DNA from: an uncultured Pelagibacteraceae bacterium | GTDB taxonomy: Bacteria; Pseudomonadota; Alphaproteobacteria; Pelagibacterales; Pelagibacteraceae | Length of the DNA stretch: 50,040 nucleotides | Reading direction: 5' to 3' | Assembly (NCBI GenBank): GCA_902576335.1 | Contig: CACGVC010000003.1 | Span: 90,001-140,040, forward strand | Shown here: positions 18,687 through 27,619 of the stretch, piece by piece | Position numbering within the stretch: the first letter of the stretch is position 1 | Layout of the letters: every line of letters starts with the position of its first letter | The notes under the pieces: model-generated | What the model saw: only the letters and a program-made list of their open reading frames with translations | The model's database searches: none | What the model was told of the DNA's origin: nothing | Translations under genes and position numbers: made by a program

Positions 18687-19517
18687 TTACTTTTCTCGTA
18701 TTTTGTCAGCCTCAAAGACACCTAAGACGTGAAAATCTTGACAATGCAAACCTAGTTCCTCTAATGATTTTTTAACCTTAGAATCTTCTATATGACCATC
18801 AAGATCACATAGAAAGAAATAAGAATCGAAGGAATTTTTTTCAGGGTAACTCTGCAATTTAGTTAAGTTTACACCATTAATAGCAAAACCACCTAGTGAT
18901 TGATACAAGGCCGCTGGTTTACTTTTTAATTTGAATAAAAAAGATGTAATATATTTTTTATCACCATATTCTGGTTGAAATATGTTTTTACCCATAATTA
19001 AAAACCTAGTAAGATTTCCATTTTCATTTTCAATATTTTTTTTTATTATTTCTAATCCATAAGTTTTTGCACTTAAAGAAGAGGCTATTGCAGCATTTTT
19101 ATTATCTTTAATTCTAGATATCATTTCTGCTGATCCAGCTGTATCTGCTCTGACATGTTCAATTAGATTATTTGATTTTATAAAATTTGAACATTGTGAG
19201 AGTGCTTGTGCATGAGAGTAAACATTTTTTATTTCTGAAATTTTTGTACCAGGAAGTGCTAACAAATTATGCTCAATTTTTTGAAAATACTCTGAATAAA
19301 TATTTAATCGATATTTAAATACCAAATATTCAATTCCTATATTTCCAGTAATTCTATTAGACTCTGGTATAATTATTCTGGAGGATGGATCTTCAGAAGC
19401 TTTTAAAAAACATTCATCAAAAGTCTTACATGGTATTATCTTGGCTTTTGGGGCAACGGATAAAGCAGCTAAATGTGAATATGCTCCAAATGTTCCTTGA
19501 AAGTAAATTTTTTCCAT
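18687..19517 (-). CDS. pheA: Prephenate dehydratase
   Basis: Converts prephenate to phenylpyruvate in phenylalanine synthesis. It is monofunctional, with no chorismate mutase domain. The start is the ATG at 19517, which overlaps the kdsB stop as TGATG; a GTG one codon upstream is possible. The catalytic domain (residues 1-180) begins YFQGTFGAYSHLA and contains the essential TRF in NLTRFLIMG. A C-terminal ACT domain (about 190-270) has LKSKPAALYQSLGGFAINGVN and LQSYP in place of the ESRP-type phenylalanine-binding motif. Length is 276. Translationally coupled to kdsB. Confidence 0.95.
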   Translation of the reverse strand: MEKIYFQGTFGAYSHLAALSVAPKAKIIPCKTFDECFLKASEDPSSRIIIPESNRITGNIGIEYLVFKYRLNIYSEYFQKIEHNLLALPGTKISEIKNVYSHAQALSQCSNFIKSNNLIEHVRADTAGSAEMISRIKDNKNAAIASSLSAKTYGLEIIKKNIENENGNLTRFLIMGKNIFQPEYGDKKYITSFLFKLKSKPAALYQSLGGFAINGVNLTKLQSYPEKNSFDSYFFLCDLDGHIEDSKVKKSLEELGLHCQDFHVLGVFEADKIREK

Positions 19518-20251
19518 CACGTCTTATATTCCATAATCTTTTTAATAGCCACAAAATCCTCTTTTGTGTCTATTCCTCTTGAATGTGATTTAGCAAGAGC
19601 AACATTTATTTTAATTTTATTTTCTAAAGCTCTTAATTGTTCTAACTTATATTTAGCCTCATTAGGGGACTGTTTATATGACACAAAATCTTTAAGTGTC
19701 TCAATTTCATAACAATAAATACCCATATGATGATATATATTTAGATCTTTTTTTTGCGTTTTTCTTCTAAAATAAATTGCCTCTGGAAAATTTTTGTGAT
19801 TCAATTCTTCTTTTGTTTTTACTTTAACTACATTTTGATTATCATAAAATTTTTTATCTAAAATTTTTGAGGCAAGAGTACCAATTTTAGAATTTGTATT
19901 TATCATAAGTTGATTGAGATTCCTTATATCATCAACATCAATTAAAGGCTCATCTCCTTGAAGATTCATCACTAAATCAATTTTTGGAGTCTTTGTTTTT
20001 TGTAGAGCTTCATAAATTCTATCTGTCCCTGTATTATGTTTATCACTAGTCAAAACTGCTTGACCGCCATTTTTTTTAACATCATCGACGATTTCTTGAT
20101 TTTCTGTTGCGACTATTACATCCCCAATTTTTGCTTTTTCAGCCTTCTTAAATACGTGAGAAATGATCGATAAACCATTAATTTCTAGAAGTGGTTTTCC
20201 TGGCAACCTAGTGGCTGCTAATCTTGATGGGATTATAATTAGTGTTTTCAT
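19517..20251 (-). CDS. kdsB: 3-deoxy-manno-octulosonate cytidylyltransferase (CMP-Kdo synthetase)
   Basis: Activates Kdo with CTP for lipopolysaccharide inner-core synthesis in the cytoplasm. Family motifs are the N-terminal IIPSRLAATRLPGKPL (residues 6-21), NLQGDEPLI (about 95-103) and the C-terminal KLEQLRALENKIKI. Length 244 is normal. It works in the same pathway as kdsD (25296-26261) and the Lpt export genes. It is the first gene of the kdsB-pheA pair and divergent from the cytochrome c gene across 109 bp. Confidence 0.96.
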   Translation of the reverse strand: MKTLIIIPSRLAATRLPGKPLLEINGLSIISHVFKKAEKAKIGDVIVATENQEIVDDVKKNGGQAVLTSDKHNTGTDRIYEALQKTKTPKIDLVMNLQGDEPLIDVDDIRNLNQLMINTNSKIGTLASKILDKKFYDNQNVVKVKTKEELNHKNFPEAIYFRRKTQKKDLNIYHHMGIYCYEIETLKDFVSYKQSPNEAKYKLEQLRALENKIKINVALAKSHSRGIDTKEDFVAIKKIMEYKT

Positions 20252-20360
20252 GCGTCATTGTTATTTATTAATACACTACAAGCAGAGGCAATAATATACA
20301 TCAAATAAGTAAGCAATTTTTAATTTATAATGTTATACGTTCAAAATAAAATTTTATAAA

Positions 20361-20903
20361 ATGGATTCTTTTGAAATAAACAAAATAGTAGCTGCGGTAT
20401 TACTTGTGGCTCTTCTTTTAATAGGGATTAGCAAACTATCTAACATTATTTTCTTTGTTGAGAAACCTGAAACGCCCGGATACGCAGTTGATACTGAGCA
20501 GTCAGTGACTGCACAGCTAAAAACTGAAGGTAAAACCGTAGAGCAAAAAATAGATATCTCTGCTTTAATGGCAATGGGAGATATTGCAACTGGAGAAAAA
20601 GTTTTTAAAAAATGTGCGGCTTGTCATTCAATCGTAAAAGGTGGAAAAAATAATATTGGGCCAGCACTATACAATGTTGTTGGAAGAAAAATTGGTGTTG
20701 TAGATGATTACAAATACTCTAAAGCATTAGCTGGATATGGAAAGGAATGGACATTTGAAGAATTAAATGGATATTTAATCAAACCTGCCAAATGGATTAA
20801 AGGAACTAAAATGGCATTTGCAGGATTGAGAAAAGAGAAAGATAGAGCTTCGGTGATTAAGTACTTGAACAAAAATTCAGACAACCCATTGCCCCTACCT
20901 TAA
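20361..20903 (+). CDS. cycM: Membrane-anchored class I cytochrome c (CycM-like)
   Basis: Electron carrier probably moving electrons from the bc1 complex to a terminal oxidase at the periplasmic face. One N-terminal transmembrane helix (about residues 9-33, IVAAVLLVALLLIGI) is followed by a linker and one heme domain. The CxxCH heme site is in FKKCAACHSI (about 87-96), and the axial methionine lies in GTKMAFAGL near 154-162. Length 180 and the N-terminal DSFEINKI fit alphaproteobacterial CycM/cytochrome c552. The 3' end overlaps argF by 9 nt (convergent). Confidence 0.92.
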   Translation: MDSFEINKIVAAVLLVALLLIGISKLSNIIFFVEKPETPGYAVDTEQSVTAQLKTEGKTVEQKIDISALMAMGDIATGEKVFKKCAACHSIVKGGKNNIGPALYNVVGRKIGVVDDYKYSKALAGYGKEWTFEELNGYLIKPAKWIKGTKMAFAGLRKEKDRASVIKYLNKNSDNPLPLP

Positions 20904-21824
20904 TTTTCCAAAACAATAAAGTAAGATAGATTTTTGCACATGCACTCTGTTAAATGCTTGTATCCAAACTTTTGATTGTTTACTAGAAAATACCTCTTCA
21001 TCAACTTCATTACCCCTTGGCAAACAGTGGAGAAAAATACAATCTTTCTTTGCATGACCCATCAGTTTTTTATCAATCTTAAATCTTTTAAAACTTTTCA
21101 ATTTTTTTGTCTTGTTTACTTTATCATTGATAGATATGACTTTATCGGAAAATAGAACATCTGCATTAATAACAGCTTTTTTAGGACTTGAATAAATATC
21201 TACCTTATTATTATTTTTTTTTATGTAGTCTATAATATTTTTATTTGGTTTATATTTTTTAGGACAACCAATTTTTAATTTAAATGAAAATTTAATTGAA
21301 GCTGCAATTAAAGAATTTAAAACATTATTAAAGTCCCCTACCCACGCGATGTTTAATTTGTGTATGGGCTTCTTCTTTATTTCCTCAACTGTAAAGATAT
21401 CCGATAAAATCTGGGTTGGGTGAGATGACGGACTTAATCCGTTAATTACTGGAATTGATAAATGTTTTTCAAATTCCTCTAGTTTTTTATCACTATCCGT
21501 TCTTAACATGAAAGCATTACCAAAATTAGATAATATCTTAGCTGTGTCTTCTATACTTTCACCGCCTTTAGACAAATGAAGCTCATCAGGTCTTAATGTC
21601 AAAGCGCTACCTCCAAGTTGTCTAATGGCAAGATAAAAACTTAGTCTTGTCCGTAAACTTGATTTCTCAAACATTTGAATTAATAATTTTCCTTTAAGAG
21701 GAGCATCTTTGTCCACATCAAGATGGCTTAGCTTTTTTCTTAATTTTTTTCTTTTTTGTGCATCGTTAATAATTTTTCTAAGATCTTTAGCTGAAATATC
21801 TTTTAAATTTATAAAATGTTTCAT
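20895..21824 (-). CDS. argF: Ornithine carbamoyltransferase (divergent ornithine site)
   Basis: Makes citrulline from ornithine and carbamoyl phosphate. The carbamoyl-phosphate loop is FEKSSLRTR (52-60; usual S-T-R-T is S-L-R-T). HPTQIL (135-140) and the catalytic HCLPRG (266-271) are present. The ornithine-binding SMG loop reads SIN (231-233), and the D of the DxxHP stretch is absent (SPSSHPTQ). The fold assignment is firm, and linkage to argD supports the arginine role. The altered second-substrate site leaves a different or acylated substrate possible. It starts 1 nt after argD; length 309 is normal. Confidence 0.88.
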   Translation of the reverse strand: MKHFINLKDISAKDLRKIINDAQKRKKLRKKLSHLDVDKDAPLKGKLLIQMFEKSSLRTRLSFYLAIRQLGGSALTLRPDELHLSKGGESIEDTAKILSNFGNAFMLRTDSDKKLEEFEKHLSIPVINGLSPSSHPTQILSDIFTVEEIKKKPIHKLNIAWVGDFNNVLNSLIAASIKFSFKLKIGCPKKYKPNKNIIDYIKKNNNKVDIYSSPKKAVINADVLFSDKVISINDKVNKTKKLKSFKRFKIDKKLMGHAKKDCIFLHCLPRGNEVDEEVFSSKQSKVWIQAFNRVHVQKSILLYCFGKLR

Positions 21825-21825
21825 T

Positions 21826-22992
21826 TTAGCTTATTTTTGAACATACATCATCGATGATTCTTAATGCTTGATTGATTTCTTTTTTTTTAACATTTAGTGG
21901 AGGTAGAATACGAACAACATTTTCAGCTGCACGTATAGTTAGTAATTTCTTATCCATCAATTTTTTAATAAACTTTGACTGATCTGTATAAAGCTGTACT
22001 CCAATTAATAAACCTTTTCCTCTTATTTCTCTAATAATTCTTGGATATTTTTTTTTTAAAAGATTTAAATTCATAAAAAAATATTTTGATAATTTCTTTA
22101 CATTATTTAAGAATTTTTTACTTGAAACTATATCTATTACTGAATTCCCGACTGCCATTGCTAAAGGATTCCCACCAAAAGTTGAACCATGAGTGCCTGG
22201 TGTCATTCCAGAAGCTACCTTTTTATTCATCAAAACTGCACCAATAGGAAATCCACCACCTATTCCTTTAGCGATAGGAACGATATCAGGTTTTATTTTT
22301 GAGCTTTCAAAAGCCAGAAAATCTGCTGATCTTGAAATTCCTGTTTGAACTTCATCTGCTATTAACAAAATTTTTTTTTTAGTACATAATTTTCTTAATC
22401 CCCTCAGACACCAATCAGGTATCACTTTGATTCCACCTTCTCCCATTATTGGTTCGATCATTATAGCCGCAGTATTTTTTGTGATTTTTTTTTTCAGAGA
22501 TTTATGATTACCAAAAATAAAATGATCGAACCCTGGAACTTTAGGTCCAAAACCCTCTACCATTTTTTTTGATCCACTTGCAAAAATTGCAGCAATAGTT
22601 CTTCCATGAAAAGAATTTTTTACACACAAAATTCTGTTTTTATGTGGTTTTCCAATTGAATAAAAGTATCTTCTAGCGACTTTAATAGATGCCTCAGTGG
22701 CTTCTGCACCACTATTTTGAAATATTACATAATCAGCAAAAGTTTTTTGACATAATTTTTTCGCTAATTTTTCCCCCTCTGGAATTTTAAAAGCATTTGA
22801 AATATGCCAAAGTTTTTTAGATTGATTATGTATTGTTTTAACTAGTTTAGGATGTGCGTGACCTAAACAATTTACAGCTATTCCTTGAACGAAATCTAAA
22901 TATTTCACTCCTTTAGAAGTGTAAAGATAGCTTCCTTTACCTTTTGTAAAAGAGACTTTTTTTCTATTATAATTTTTTGCTAAATAGCTCAT
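21826..22992 (-). CDS. argD: Acetylornithine aminotransferase
   Basis: PLP enzyme that forms N-acetylornithine from N-acetylglutamate semialdehyde; it may double as succinyldiaminopimelate aminotransferase, as in E. coli. Class III features are FQNSGAEATEASIKVAR (about 95-111), NSFHGRTIAA, the cofactor aspartate in LIADEVQTGISR, and the Schiff-base lysine in IVPIAKGIGGGFPIGAV. Length 388 is normal. It is the first gene of argD-argF. A short inverted repeat lies just upstream of its start. Confidence 0.95.
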   Translation of the reverse strand: MSYLAKNYNRKKVSFTKGKGSYLYTSKGVKYLDFVQGIAVNCLGHAHPKLVKTIHNQSKKLWHISNAFKIPEGEKLAKKLCQKTFADYVIFQNSGAEATEASIKVARRYFYSIGKPHKNRILCVKNSFHGRTIAAIFASGSKKMVEGFGPKVPGFDHFIFGNHKSLKKKITKNTAAIMIEPIMGEGGIKVIPDWCLRGLRKLCTKKKILLIADEVQTGISRSADFLAFESSKIKPDIVPIAKGIGGGFPIGAVLMNKKVASGMTPGTHGSTFGGNPLAMAVGNSVIDIVSSKKFLNNVKKLSKYFFMNLNLLKKKYPRIIREIRGKGLLIGVQLYTDQSKFIKKLMDKKLLTIRAAENVVRILPPLNVKKKEINQALRIIDDVCSKIS

Positions 22993-22999
22993 TTCAATA

Positions 23000-23015
23000 T
23001 TGTTTGTATAAACAA
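23000..23015. repeat. Perfect 6-bp inverted repeat before argD (TTGTTT-GTAT-AAACAA)
   Basis: It lies 8-23 nt upstream of the argD start codon, where it could act as an operator or, in the transcript, as a small hairpin near the ribosome site. The sequence is AT-rich and the match may be chance. The rest of the 170-bp argD/gcrA divergent region holds only weak -10-like TATATT/TTATAT runs. Confidence 0.3.
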
Positions 23016-23162
23016 AAAAATTAAATACAAGTTGGGATTGAATATCACTCTAAATATTTTGAATTAAATGATGTTGATAACTGCAAATATTATATTGTTT
23101 ATTAGTGTTTTTTATCAGTATATTGTGTTTATATATTTTCTAAATACATTATATGGTAAATA

Positions 23163-23657
23163 ATGAGTTGGACAGAGGAAAAAGTCAATAAATTAAAAGA
23201 GCTTTGGGGAAAAGGTAAAACTGCGAGCCAAATAGCTGAAATAATCGGTGGAATTACTCGAAATGCTGTAATCGGAAAGGCTCACAGACTTAATCTTTCA
23301 GCAAAAATTAAAACTAGAACAATACCTTCAAATGAAAATTACAATAATACAACAGAACAGAGAAACAATAAGGTTAAAAGAGGACGAAGAAGTAAATTTA
23401 AATCGCTAATTATTGAAAAAGATTTTGAACCTGAAAATCCGAAACAGCTTGAAGAACTTGACGAAAATTCTTGTAAGTGGCCAATTGGTCATCCAAATGA
23501 GAAATCATTTTATTTTTGTGGAAGAACATCATTAAAAGATTTCTCTTATTGTAAGCTTCATTTGCTTTATGCTTATCAACCGAAAGGCAAAAAAGAGGAA
23601 GTTATTGAAAAAGATGAGGTTCCAGAATTTATTGGAAAAAAAATAAAATCTGCCTAA
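23163..23657 (+). CDS. gcrA: GcrA-type cell cycle regulator
   Basis: Alphaproteobacterial transcription factor that binds sigma70 RNA polymerase and, in Caulobacter, activates genes with GANTC sites methylated by CcrM. The N-terminal DNA-binding segment begins MSWTEEKVNKLKELWGKGKT and continues IGGITRNAVIGKAHRL, the family signature. The C-terminal sigma-interacting domain has CKWPIGHPNEKSFYFCG and FSYCKLH, with the three usual cysteines. Length 164 is normal. No GANTC site was seen in the 170 bp upstream, so self-regulation through methylation is not suggested. Confidence 0.95.
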   Translation: MSWTEEKVNKLKELWGKGKTASQIAEIIGGITRNAVIGKAHRLNLSAKIKTRTIPSNENYNNTTEQRNNKVKRGRRSKFKSLIIEKDFEPENPKQLEELDENSCKWPIGHPNEKSFYFCGRTSLKDFSYCKLHLLYAYQPKGKKEEVIEKDEVPEFIGKKIKSA

Positions 23658-23663
23658 TAAGAT

Positions 23664-24620
23664 TTAATTTATATTATCTTTTTTTTTTGAATATTCACCA
23701 CCCTCTCTCCACATGTAGGAGTATTTTTCGACTTCGTTACCAAAAATTTTTTTTGAAGGAACACCAATGTCAAAGTTCGTCTTATACTTTCCAGATACAA
23801 CATTATCGTAATTTAGCAACTTTAACTGATCAACAGTTAGCAAAGGATTCGGTAATAATTGGAAAAGTTTTGCTGTCATCATTGCTAGAGGGAGTGGAAA
23901 TGGTATTAAAAGTCTTTTTTTATTTATTTTATTAAGTAAAATGATCAAGATTTCTTTAAAAGTCAATACTTCTGGCCCTATGCACTCTATAACATTTGAA
24001 TTGACTTTTTTCGAGATTACAAAATAAATAAGATCAGTTAAATCTGAACAATGAATAGGAGTAAATTTTGTTTTGCCATAATAATATAATGGGAAAATCG
24101 GTAGTCGACTTAATAATGTCATCAAATTACAACTAAAATTATCTGAGGAAGAATAAACTATTGATGGTCGTAAAATCGTTGCATTAGGAAAAATTTTTAA
24201 TATCTTCTGTTCCCCATCCAATTTACTCTGAGCGTATTTAGAGTCTAATGCTTCATTTATTCCCAAAGCAGAAATATGAATAAATTGTTTTAATTTGTAT
24301 TCCTTACACAATTTAGCCAAAAGGGATGGGAATACAGAATGAATATTCTTAAACGTGTTTCCCCTTTTTTTTTCAAATAAGATACCAATTAAATTGATAC
24401 AAATTTCGGCTGTTTCAAAAAGTTTTCTAACTTTATTTTCATCAAAAATACTACACTCTTTTATTTCAATATAGCCTGCATTGCCTTGGGTTTTAATTAT
24501 ATGACCTTTTTGATGAATATTTCTTGTAACAACTGTAACTGTGTAGTTGTTTTGGGTTAACTTTCTTATAAGGTGAGTTCCTATTTGACCCGTACCTCCC
24601 CATATCAAAATTTTTTTCAT
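23664..24620 (-). CDS. NDUFA9-like NAD(P)-binding protein (complex I associated, atypical SDR)
   Basis: Atypical short-chain dehydrogenase of the NDUFA9/39 kDa complex I subunit type found in alphaproteobacteria and mitochondria. I chose the ATG at 24620, which puts the dinucleotide motif GGTGQIGTHLIRKL at residues 8-21; the frame upstream is not family-like. Further signs are VVTRNIHQKG, FIHISALGINEALDSKYAQSK (degenerate YxxxK) and ATILRPSIVYSSSDNF. Length is 318. It is likely to aid complex I assembly or stability by NADPH binding; a role as a quinone or isoprenoid-related reductase cannot be excluded. Divergent from rnd, convergent with gcrA. Confidence 0.85.
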   Translation of the reverse strand: MKKILIWGGTGQIGTHLIRKLTQNNYTVTVVTRNIHQKGHIIKTQGNAGYIEIKECSIFDENKVRKLFETAEICINLIGILFEKKRGNTFKNIHSVFPSLLAKLCKEYKLKQFIHISALGINEALDSKYAQSKLDGEQKILKIFPNATILRPSIVYSSSDNFSCNLMTLLSRLPIFPLYYYGKTKFTPIHCSDLTDLIYFVISKKVNSNVIECIGPEVLTFKEILIILLNKINKKRLLIPFPLPLAMMTAKLFQLLPNPLLTVDQLKLLNYDNVVSGKYKTNFDIGVPSKKIFGNEVEKYSYMWREGGEYSKKKDNIN

Positions 24621-24675
24621 TTCAGTAATCAAAAAATAGACATTATTGTTTAGTCTTATATATATATAAATATAT

Positions 24676-25293
24676 ATGAGTAATATCAAAGTTTTTGAAA
24701 ATGATTTACCTAAAGATTTGGATTTATCAAATGAAAAATTCATCGGTCTAGATAATGAAGCATTAGGGCTAGTTCTTGGCAGAGACCCCCTAACTCTTGT
24801 TCAATTAGGACTGGAGTCAAAAAATTTTTATTTAATAAAACTTAATAGGGAGACCTATCATGCACCAAATCTAATAAAGGCTTTATCTAATGACAGTACT
24901 CAATATATTATGCATTATGCAAGGCAGGATCTGTTGTGGCTAAAATATCACCTTAACGTAAAACCTAAAAATATTTTTTGTACAAAAGTCGCATCAAAAA
25001 TAGCGAGGACTGCCAGTTCATACCACGGCTATAAAGATCTTGTCAAAGAATTATGTGGAAAAGATATTTCAAAAAAAGAACAACAAAGCGATTGGGGCGA
25101 TCCAAATCTTTCAGAAAAACAAATTAAATATGCTGCATCCGATACTGAACATCTATTTGAGATAAGAAATAAATTGATTAAAATGTTAGAGAGAGAGAAA
25201 AGAATAGATTTATTTAAAAAGTCTATGGAGGTAATACCTGTTTTAGTTGAAATGGAAATCGCAGGTTACAAATTATCAACTTTTGAACATTAA
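24676..25293 (+). CDS. rnd: Ribonuclease D (catalytic domain only)
   Basis: 3'-5' exoribonuclease of the DEDDy family, trimming tRNA and other RNAs. Motif I is LDNEALGL (usually IDTEAxGL), with D and E kept. Motif II has the aspartate in MHYARQDLLWL, and motif III is YAASDTEHL with the defining tyrosine. At 205 residues it has only the nuclease domain and lacks the C-terminal HRDC repeats of E. coli RNase D, as in many alphaproteobacteria. It heads the long plus-strand cluster, 2 nt before kdsD. The upstream 55 bp contains an alternating TA stretch. Confidence 0.92.
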   Translation: MSNIKVFENDLPKDLDLSNEKFIGLDNEALGLVLGRDPLTLVQLGLESKNFYLIKLNRETYHAPNLIKALSNDSTQYIMHYARQDLLWLKYHLNVKPKNIFCTKVASKIARTASSYHGYKDLVKELCGKDISKKEQQSDWGDPNLSEKQIKYAASDTEHLFEIRNKLIKMLEREKRIDLFKKSMEVIPVLVEMEIAGYKLSTFEH

Positions 25294-25295
25294 AA

Positions 25296-26261
25296 ATGAA
25301 AAAAAATTTTATAAAAACTGCAAAAGATGTAATCAATCTAGAAATATCTGGATTAATTAAATTAAAAAAAACTTTAAATAATTCATTTAATGAAGCTGTT
25401 AATGAAATTGCAAAGTGCCAATCTAAAGTAATTCTTTGTGGTGTTGGGAAAAGTGGATTAATTGCAAGTAAAATAGCAGCAACTTTTTCCTCTGTTGGAA
25501 CTCCAGCATTTTTTTTATCAGCAAGTAATTCATCCCATGGAGATCTAGGAAGTATTACTAAAAAAGATATATTAATTTTGATAAGTTACTCCGGTGAAAC
25601 AAATGAATTAAAAAATATTATTCAGTATGCTAATAGAAATAAAGTCTTATTGATTGGAATAGTGTCCAAAAAAGATTCGATACTATATAAGGCCTCAGAT
25701 GTTAGGTTATTAACTCCTCAAGTCAAAGAGTCGGGTGGTATTGTCCCGACCTCAAGCACTTCAGTTCAGCTAGCGCTAGGAGATGCTTTAGCTATATCTG
25801 TGATGAAACAAAAAAAATTCGACAAAGGTGATTTCAAAAAACTTCACCCTGCAGGAGCACTGGGCGCAAAATTAAAAACTGTTGAAGATATAATGTTGAC
25901 CGGAAAAAAGATTCCTTTTGTAAAAGAAGATTTAAAAATGAAAAAGGCATTAAAAATATTAAGTGATAAAAAACTAGGAGTATTAATTGTTCGAAATAAA
26001 AGAAAGCAAACTACTGGCATTATCACAGACGGCCAAATCAGAAGGTTTAATCAAAAAAATCCAAATTTACTTGCCACTAAAGTTAGCAAAGTGATGACCA
26101 AAAATCCTATAAGTGTTGAAAAAAATGATTTAGCAGCTAAGGCGTTATCAATAATGAGTAACAAGAAAATCACTTCCTTATGTGTCTTTGACAAAAAGAG
26201 TAAAAGTAAAACTATTGGAGTTCTTCACGTACACACTATTCTACAATCAAATATAACTTAA
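25296..26261 (+). CDS. kdsD: Arabinose-5-phosphate isomerase (KpsF/GutQ/KdsD)
   Basis: Interconverts ribulose-5-phosphate and arabinose-5-phosphate, the first step to Kdo for lipopolysaccharide. The SIS domain (about residues 30-180) has GVGKSGLIASKIAATFSSVG and SASNSSHGDLGSI. Two CBS domains follow (about 200-260 and 268-320), with ITDGQIRRF and VMTKNPISV. Length 321 is standard. The neighbours lptC and lptB and the separate kdsB agree with a role in LPS. Its stop overlaps the lptC start by one base. Confidence 0.95.
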   Translation: MKKNFIKTAKDVINLEISGLIKLKKTLNNSFNEAVNEIAKCQSKVILCGVGKSGLIASKIAATFSSVGTPAFFLSASNSSHGDLGSITKKDILILISYSGETNELKNIIQYANRNKVLLIGIVSKKDSILYKASDVRLLTPQVKESGGIVPTSSTSVQLALGDALAISVMKQKKFDKGDFKKLHPAGALGAKLKTVEDIMLTGKKIPFVKEDLKMKKALKILSDKKLGVLIVRNKRKQTTGIITDGQIRRFNQKNPNLLATKVSKVMTKNPISVEKNDLAAKALSIMSNKKITSLCVFDKKSKSKTIGVLHVHTILQSNIT

Positions 26262-26833
26262 TGACGAATAGTTTTAAAATAAAAATTTTATTTGGACTAT
26301 CTGCTATAATTATAGTCTTTTTTTTTAGTTTTAAGCTTTTCAACAAAGAGAAAATAGCTCCAATAGAAAAGGAGGCTACAGTTGAAGAAATGGATACAAC
26401 AACCAACATAATTAAAGATGTAAGCTACAGCTCAAATGATACTAAAGGTAATGAGTATGTTTTAAATGCAATTGAGGGACAAATAGATTTAAATAATGAT
26501 AAGGTAATATTTCTTAATGATGTTAAAGCTACTATAATTATGGCAACTGGCGAAATTATAAATATTCAATCTAAGTTTGGGAAGTATAATATCAACAACT
26601 ATGACACTATTTTTTCTGAAAATGTATTGATTGAATACGAGGATAACAAAATTAAAGGAAATTATGTAGATTTTTCTTTAAATAGAAATTTATTGATAAT
26701 TTCAAAAAATGTTGTTTATTTAAATCAAAAAAACTTTTTGAGAGCTGACGTTGTTGAAATTAATATCTCAACTAAAGATGCAAAAATTTTTATGTATGAG
26801 GAAGAAAAAAAAGTTCAAATAAAATCAAATTAA
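26261..26833 (+). CDS. lptC: Lipopolysaccharide export protein LptC
   Basis: Bitopic inner-membrane component of the Lpt bridge that passes LPS from LptBFG to LptA. One N-terminal transmembrane helix (about residues 7-25, ILFGLSAIIIVFFFSF) precedes a periplasmic beta-jellyroll region with repeated short strands (GNEYVLNAIEGQIDL, IIMATGEIINIQSKFGKYN, KIKGNYVDFSL). The sequence is weakly conserved and the call rests on topology and position between kdsD and lptB. No separate lptA lies between lptC and lptB, where it is normally found. Confidence 0.8.
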   Translation: MTNSFKIKILFGLSAIIIVFFFSFKLFNKEKIAPIEKEATVEEMDTTTNIIKDVSYSSNDTKGNEYVLNAIEGQIDLNNDKVIFLNDVKATIIMATGEIINIQSKFGKYNINNYDTIFSENVLIEYEDNKIKGNYVDFSLNRNLLIISKNVVYLNQKNFLRADVVEINISTKDAKIFMYEEEKKVQIKSN

Positions 26834-26837
26834 AATC

Positions 26838-27614
26838 ATGGGAGTAATTAAAAAATTTAGAATTAAATCATTTAAAAATACCAATACGATTCTTGAATTT
26901 AAGAATATCTCATTATCTTATGGAAACAGACTTATACTTGACAATATTAACTTCAAAATTAATGAGGGACAAATTTTTGGAATGTTGGGTCCAAATGGTG
27001 TAGGTAAATCTACTATCTTTAATCTTATTACCGGATTAATAACGCCGAAATATGGCAAAGTATTAATCAATGGCCACGATGCTACAAATTTTCCAATTTA
27101 TTTGAGAACAAAAAAATTTAAGGTTGGTTATGTTCCTCAATACGGAGGATATTTTGATGATTTATCCTTATATGATAACCTAAAAGCAATTAGTGAAATA
27201 ATAATTACAGATGCAAATCTTAGATCTCAAAGAATAAATTATGTTATTTCAAAATTTGAATTAGATAACTTAAAGGAAATAAAAGCTAAACATTTGTCAG
27301 GTGGACAAAAGCGGAAATTAGTTTTAGCATTAGCTCTTTTAAGTGAACCAAAAGTTTTACTCTTGGACGAACCATTTGCTGCTTTAGATGTTTTAACTAT
27401 AAAAATGCTTCAAGAAATTATTGTAAATTTACAACAAGAAAGCCGTATTACGATCTGTATTTGTGATCATCAAGCTAGGGATCTGCTTGCATGTGTAGAT
27501 GTGGCTATGATTTTGAGTAATTGCAAGATTGTTGCGCAAGACACTCCCTCCAATTTAGTAAAAAATATTAGTGCTCAAAATGCATACTTTGGTGATAGTT
27601 TTCAAATAAACTAA
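26838..27614 (+). CDS. lptB: LPS export ABC transporter ATP-binding protein
   Basis: ATPase that drives LPS extraction through LptFG. Walker A is GPNGVGKST (about residues 54-62), the Q-loop is in VGYVPQYGGYF, the ABC signature is LSGGQKRKL, Walker B/D-loop is VLLLDEPFAALD and the switch histidine is in ICDHQARDLL. LptB usually has switch and signature forms RRxxE/LSGGERRR; here they are slightly different, but context favours LptB. Length is 258, with about 15 extra N-terminal residues; a later start is possible. 4 nt after lptC. Confidence 0.88.
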   Translation: MGVIKKFRIKSFKNTNTILEFKNISLSYGNRLILDNINFKINEGQIFGMLGPNGVGKSTIFNLITGLITPKYGKVLINGHDATNFPIYLRTKKFKVGYVPQYGGYFDDLSLYDNLKAISEIIITDANLRSQRINYVISKFELDNLKEIKAKHLSGGQKRKLVLALALLSEPKVLLLDEPFAALDVLTIKMLQEIIVNLQQESRITICICDHQARDLLACVDVAMILSNCKIVAQDTPSNLVKNISAQNAYFGDSFQIN

Positions 27615-27619
27615 TCAAT

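Noticed and set aside
24655..24677. Alternating TA stretch before rnd as a functional repeat
   Set aside because: Simple AT sequence in an AT-rich divergent promoter region; no regular unit beyond dinucleotides and no second copy noticed.
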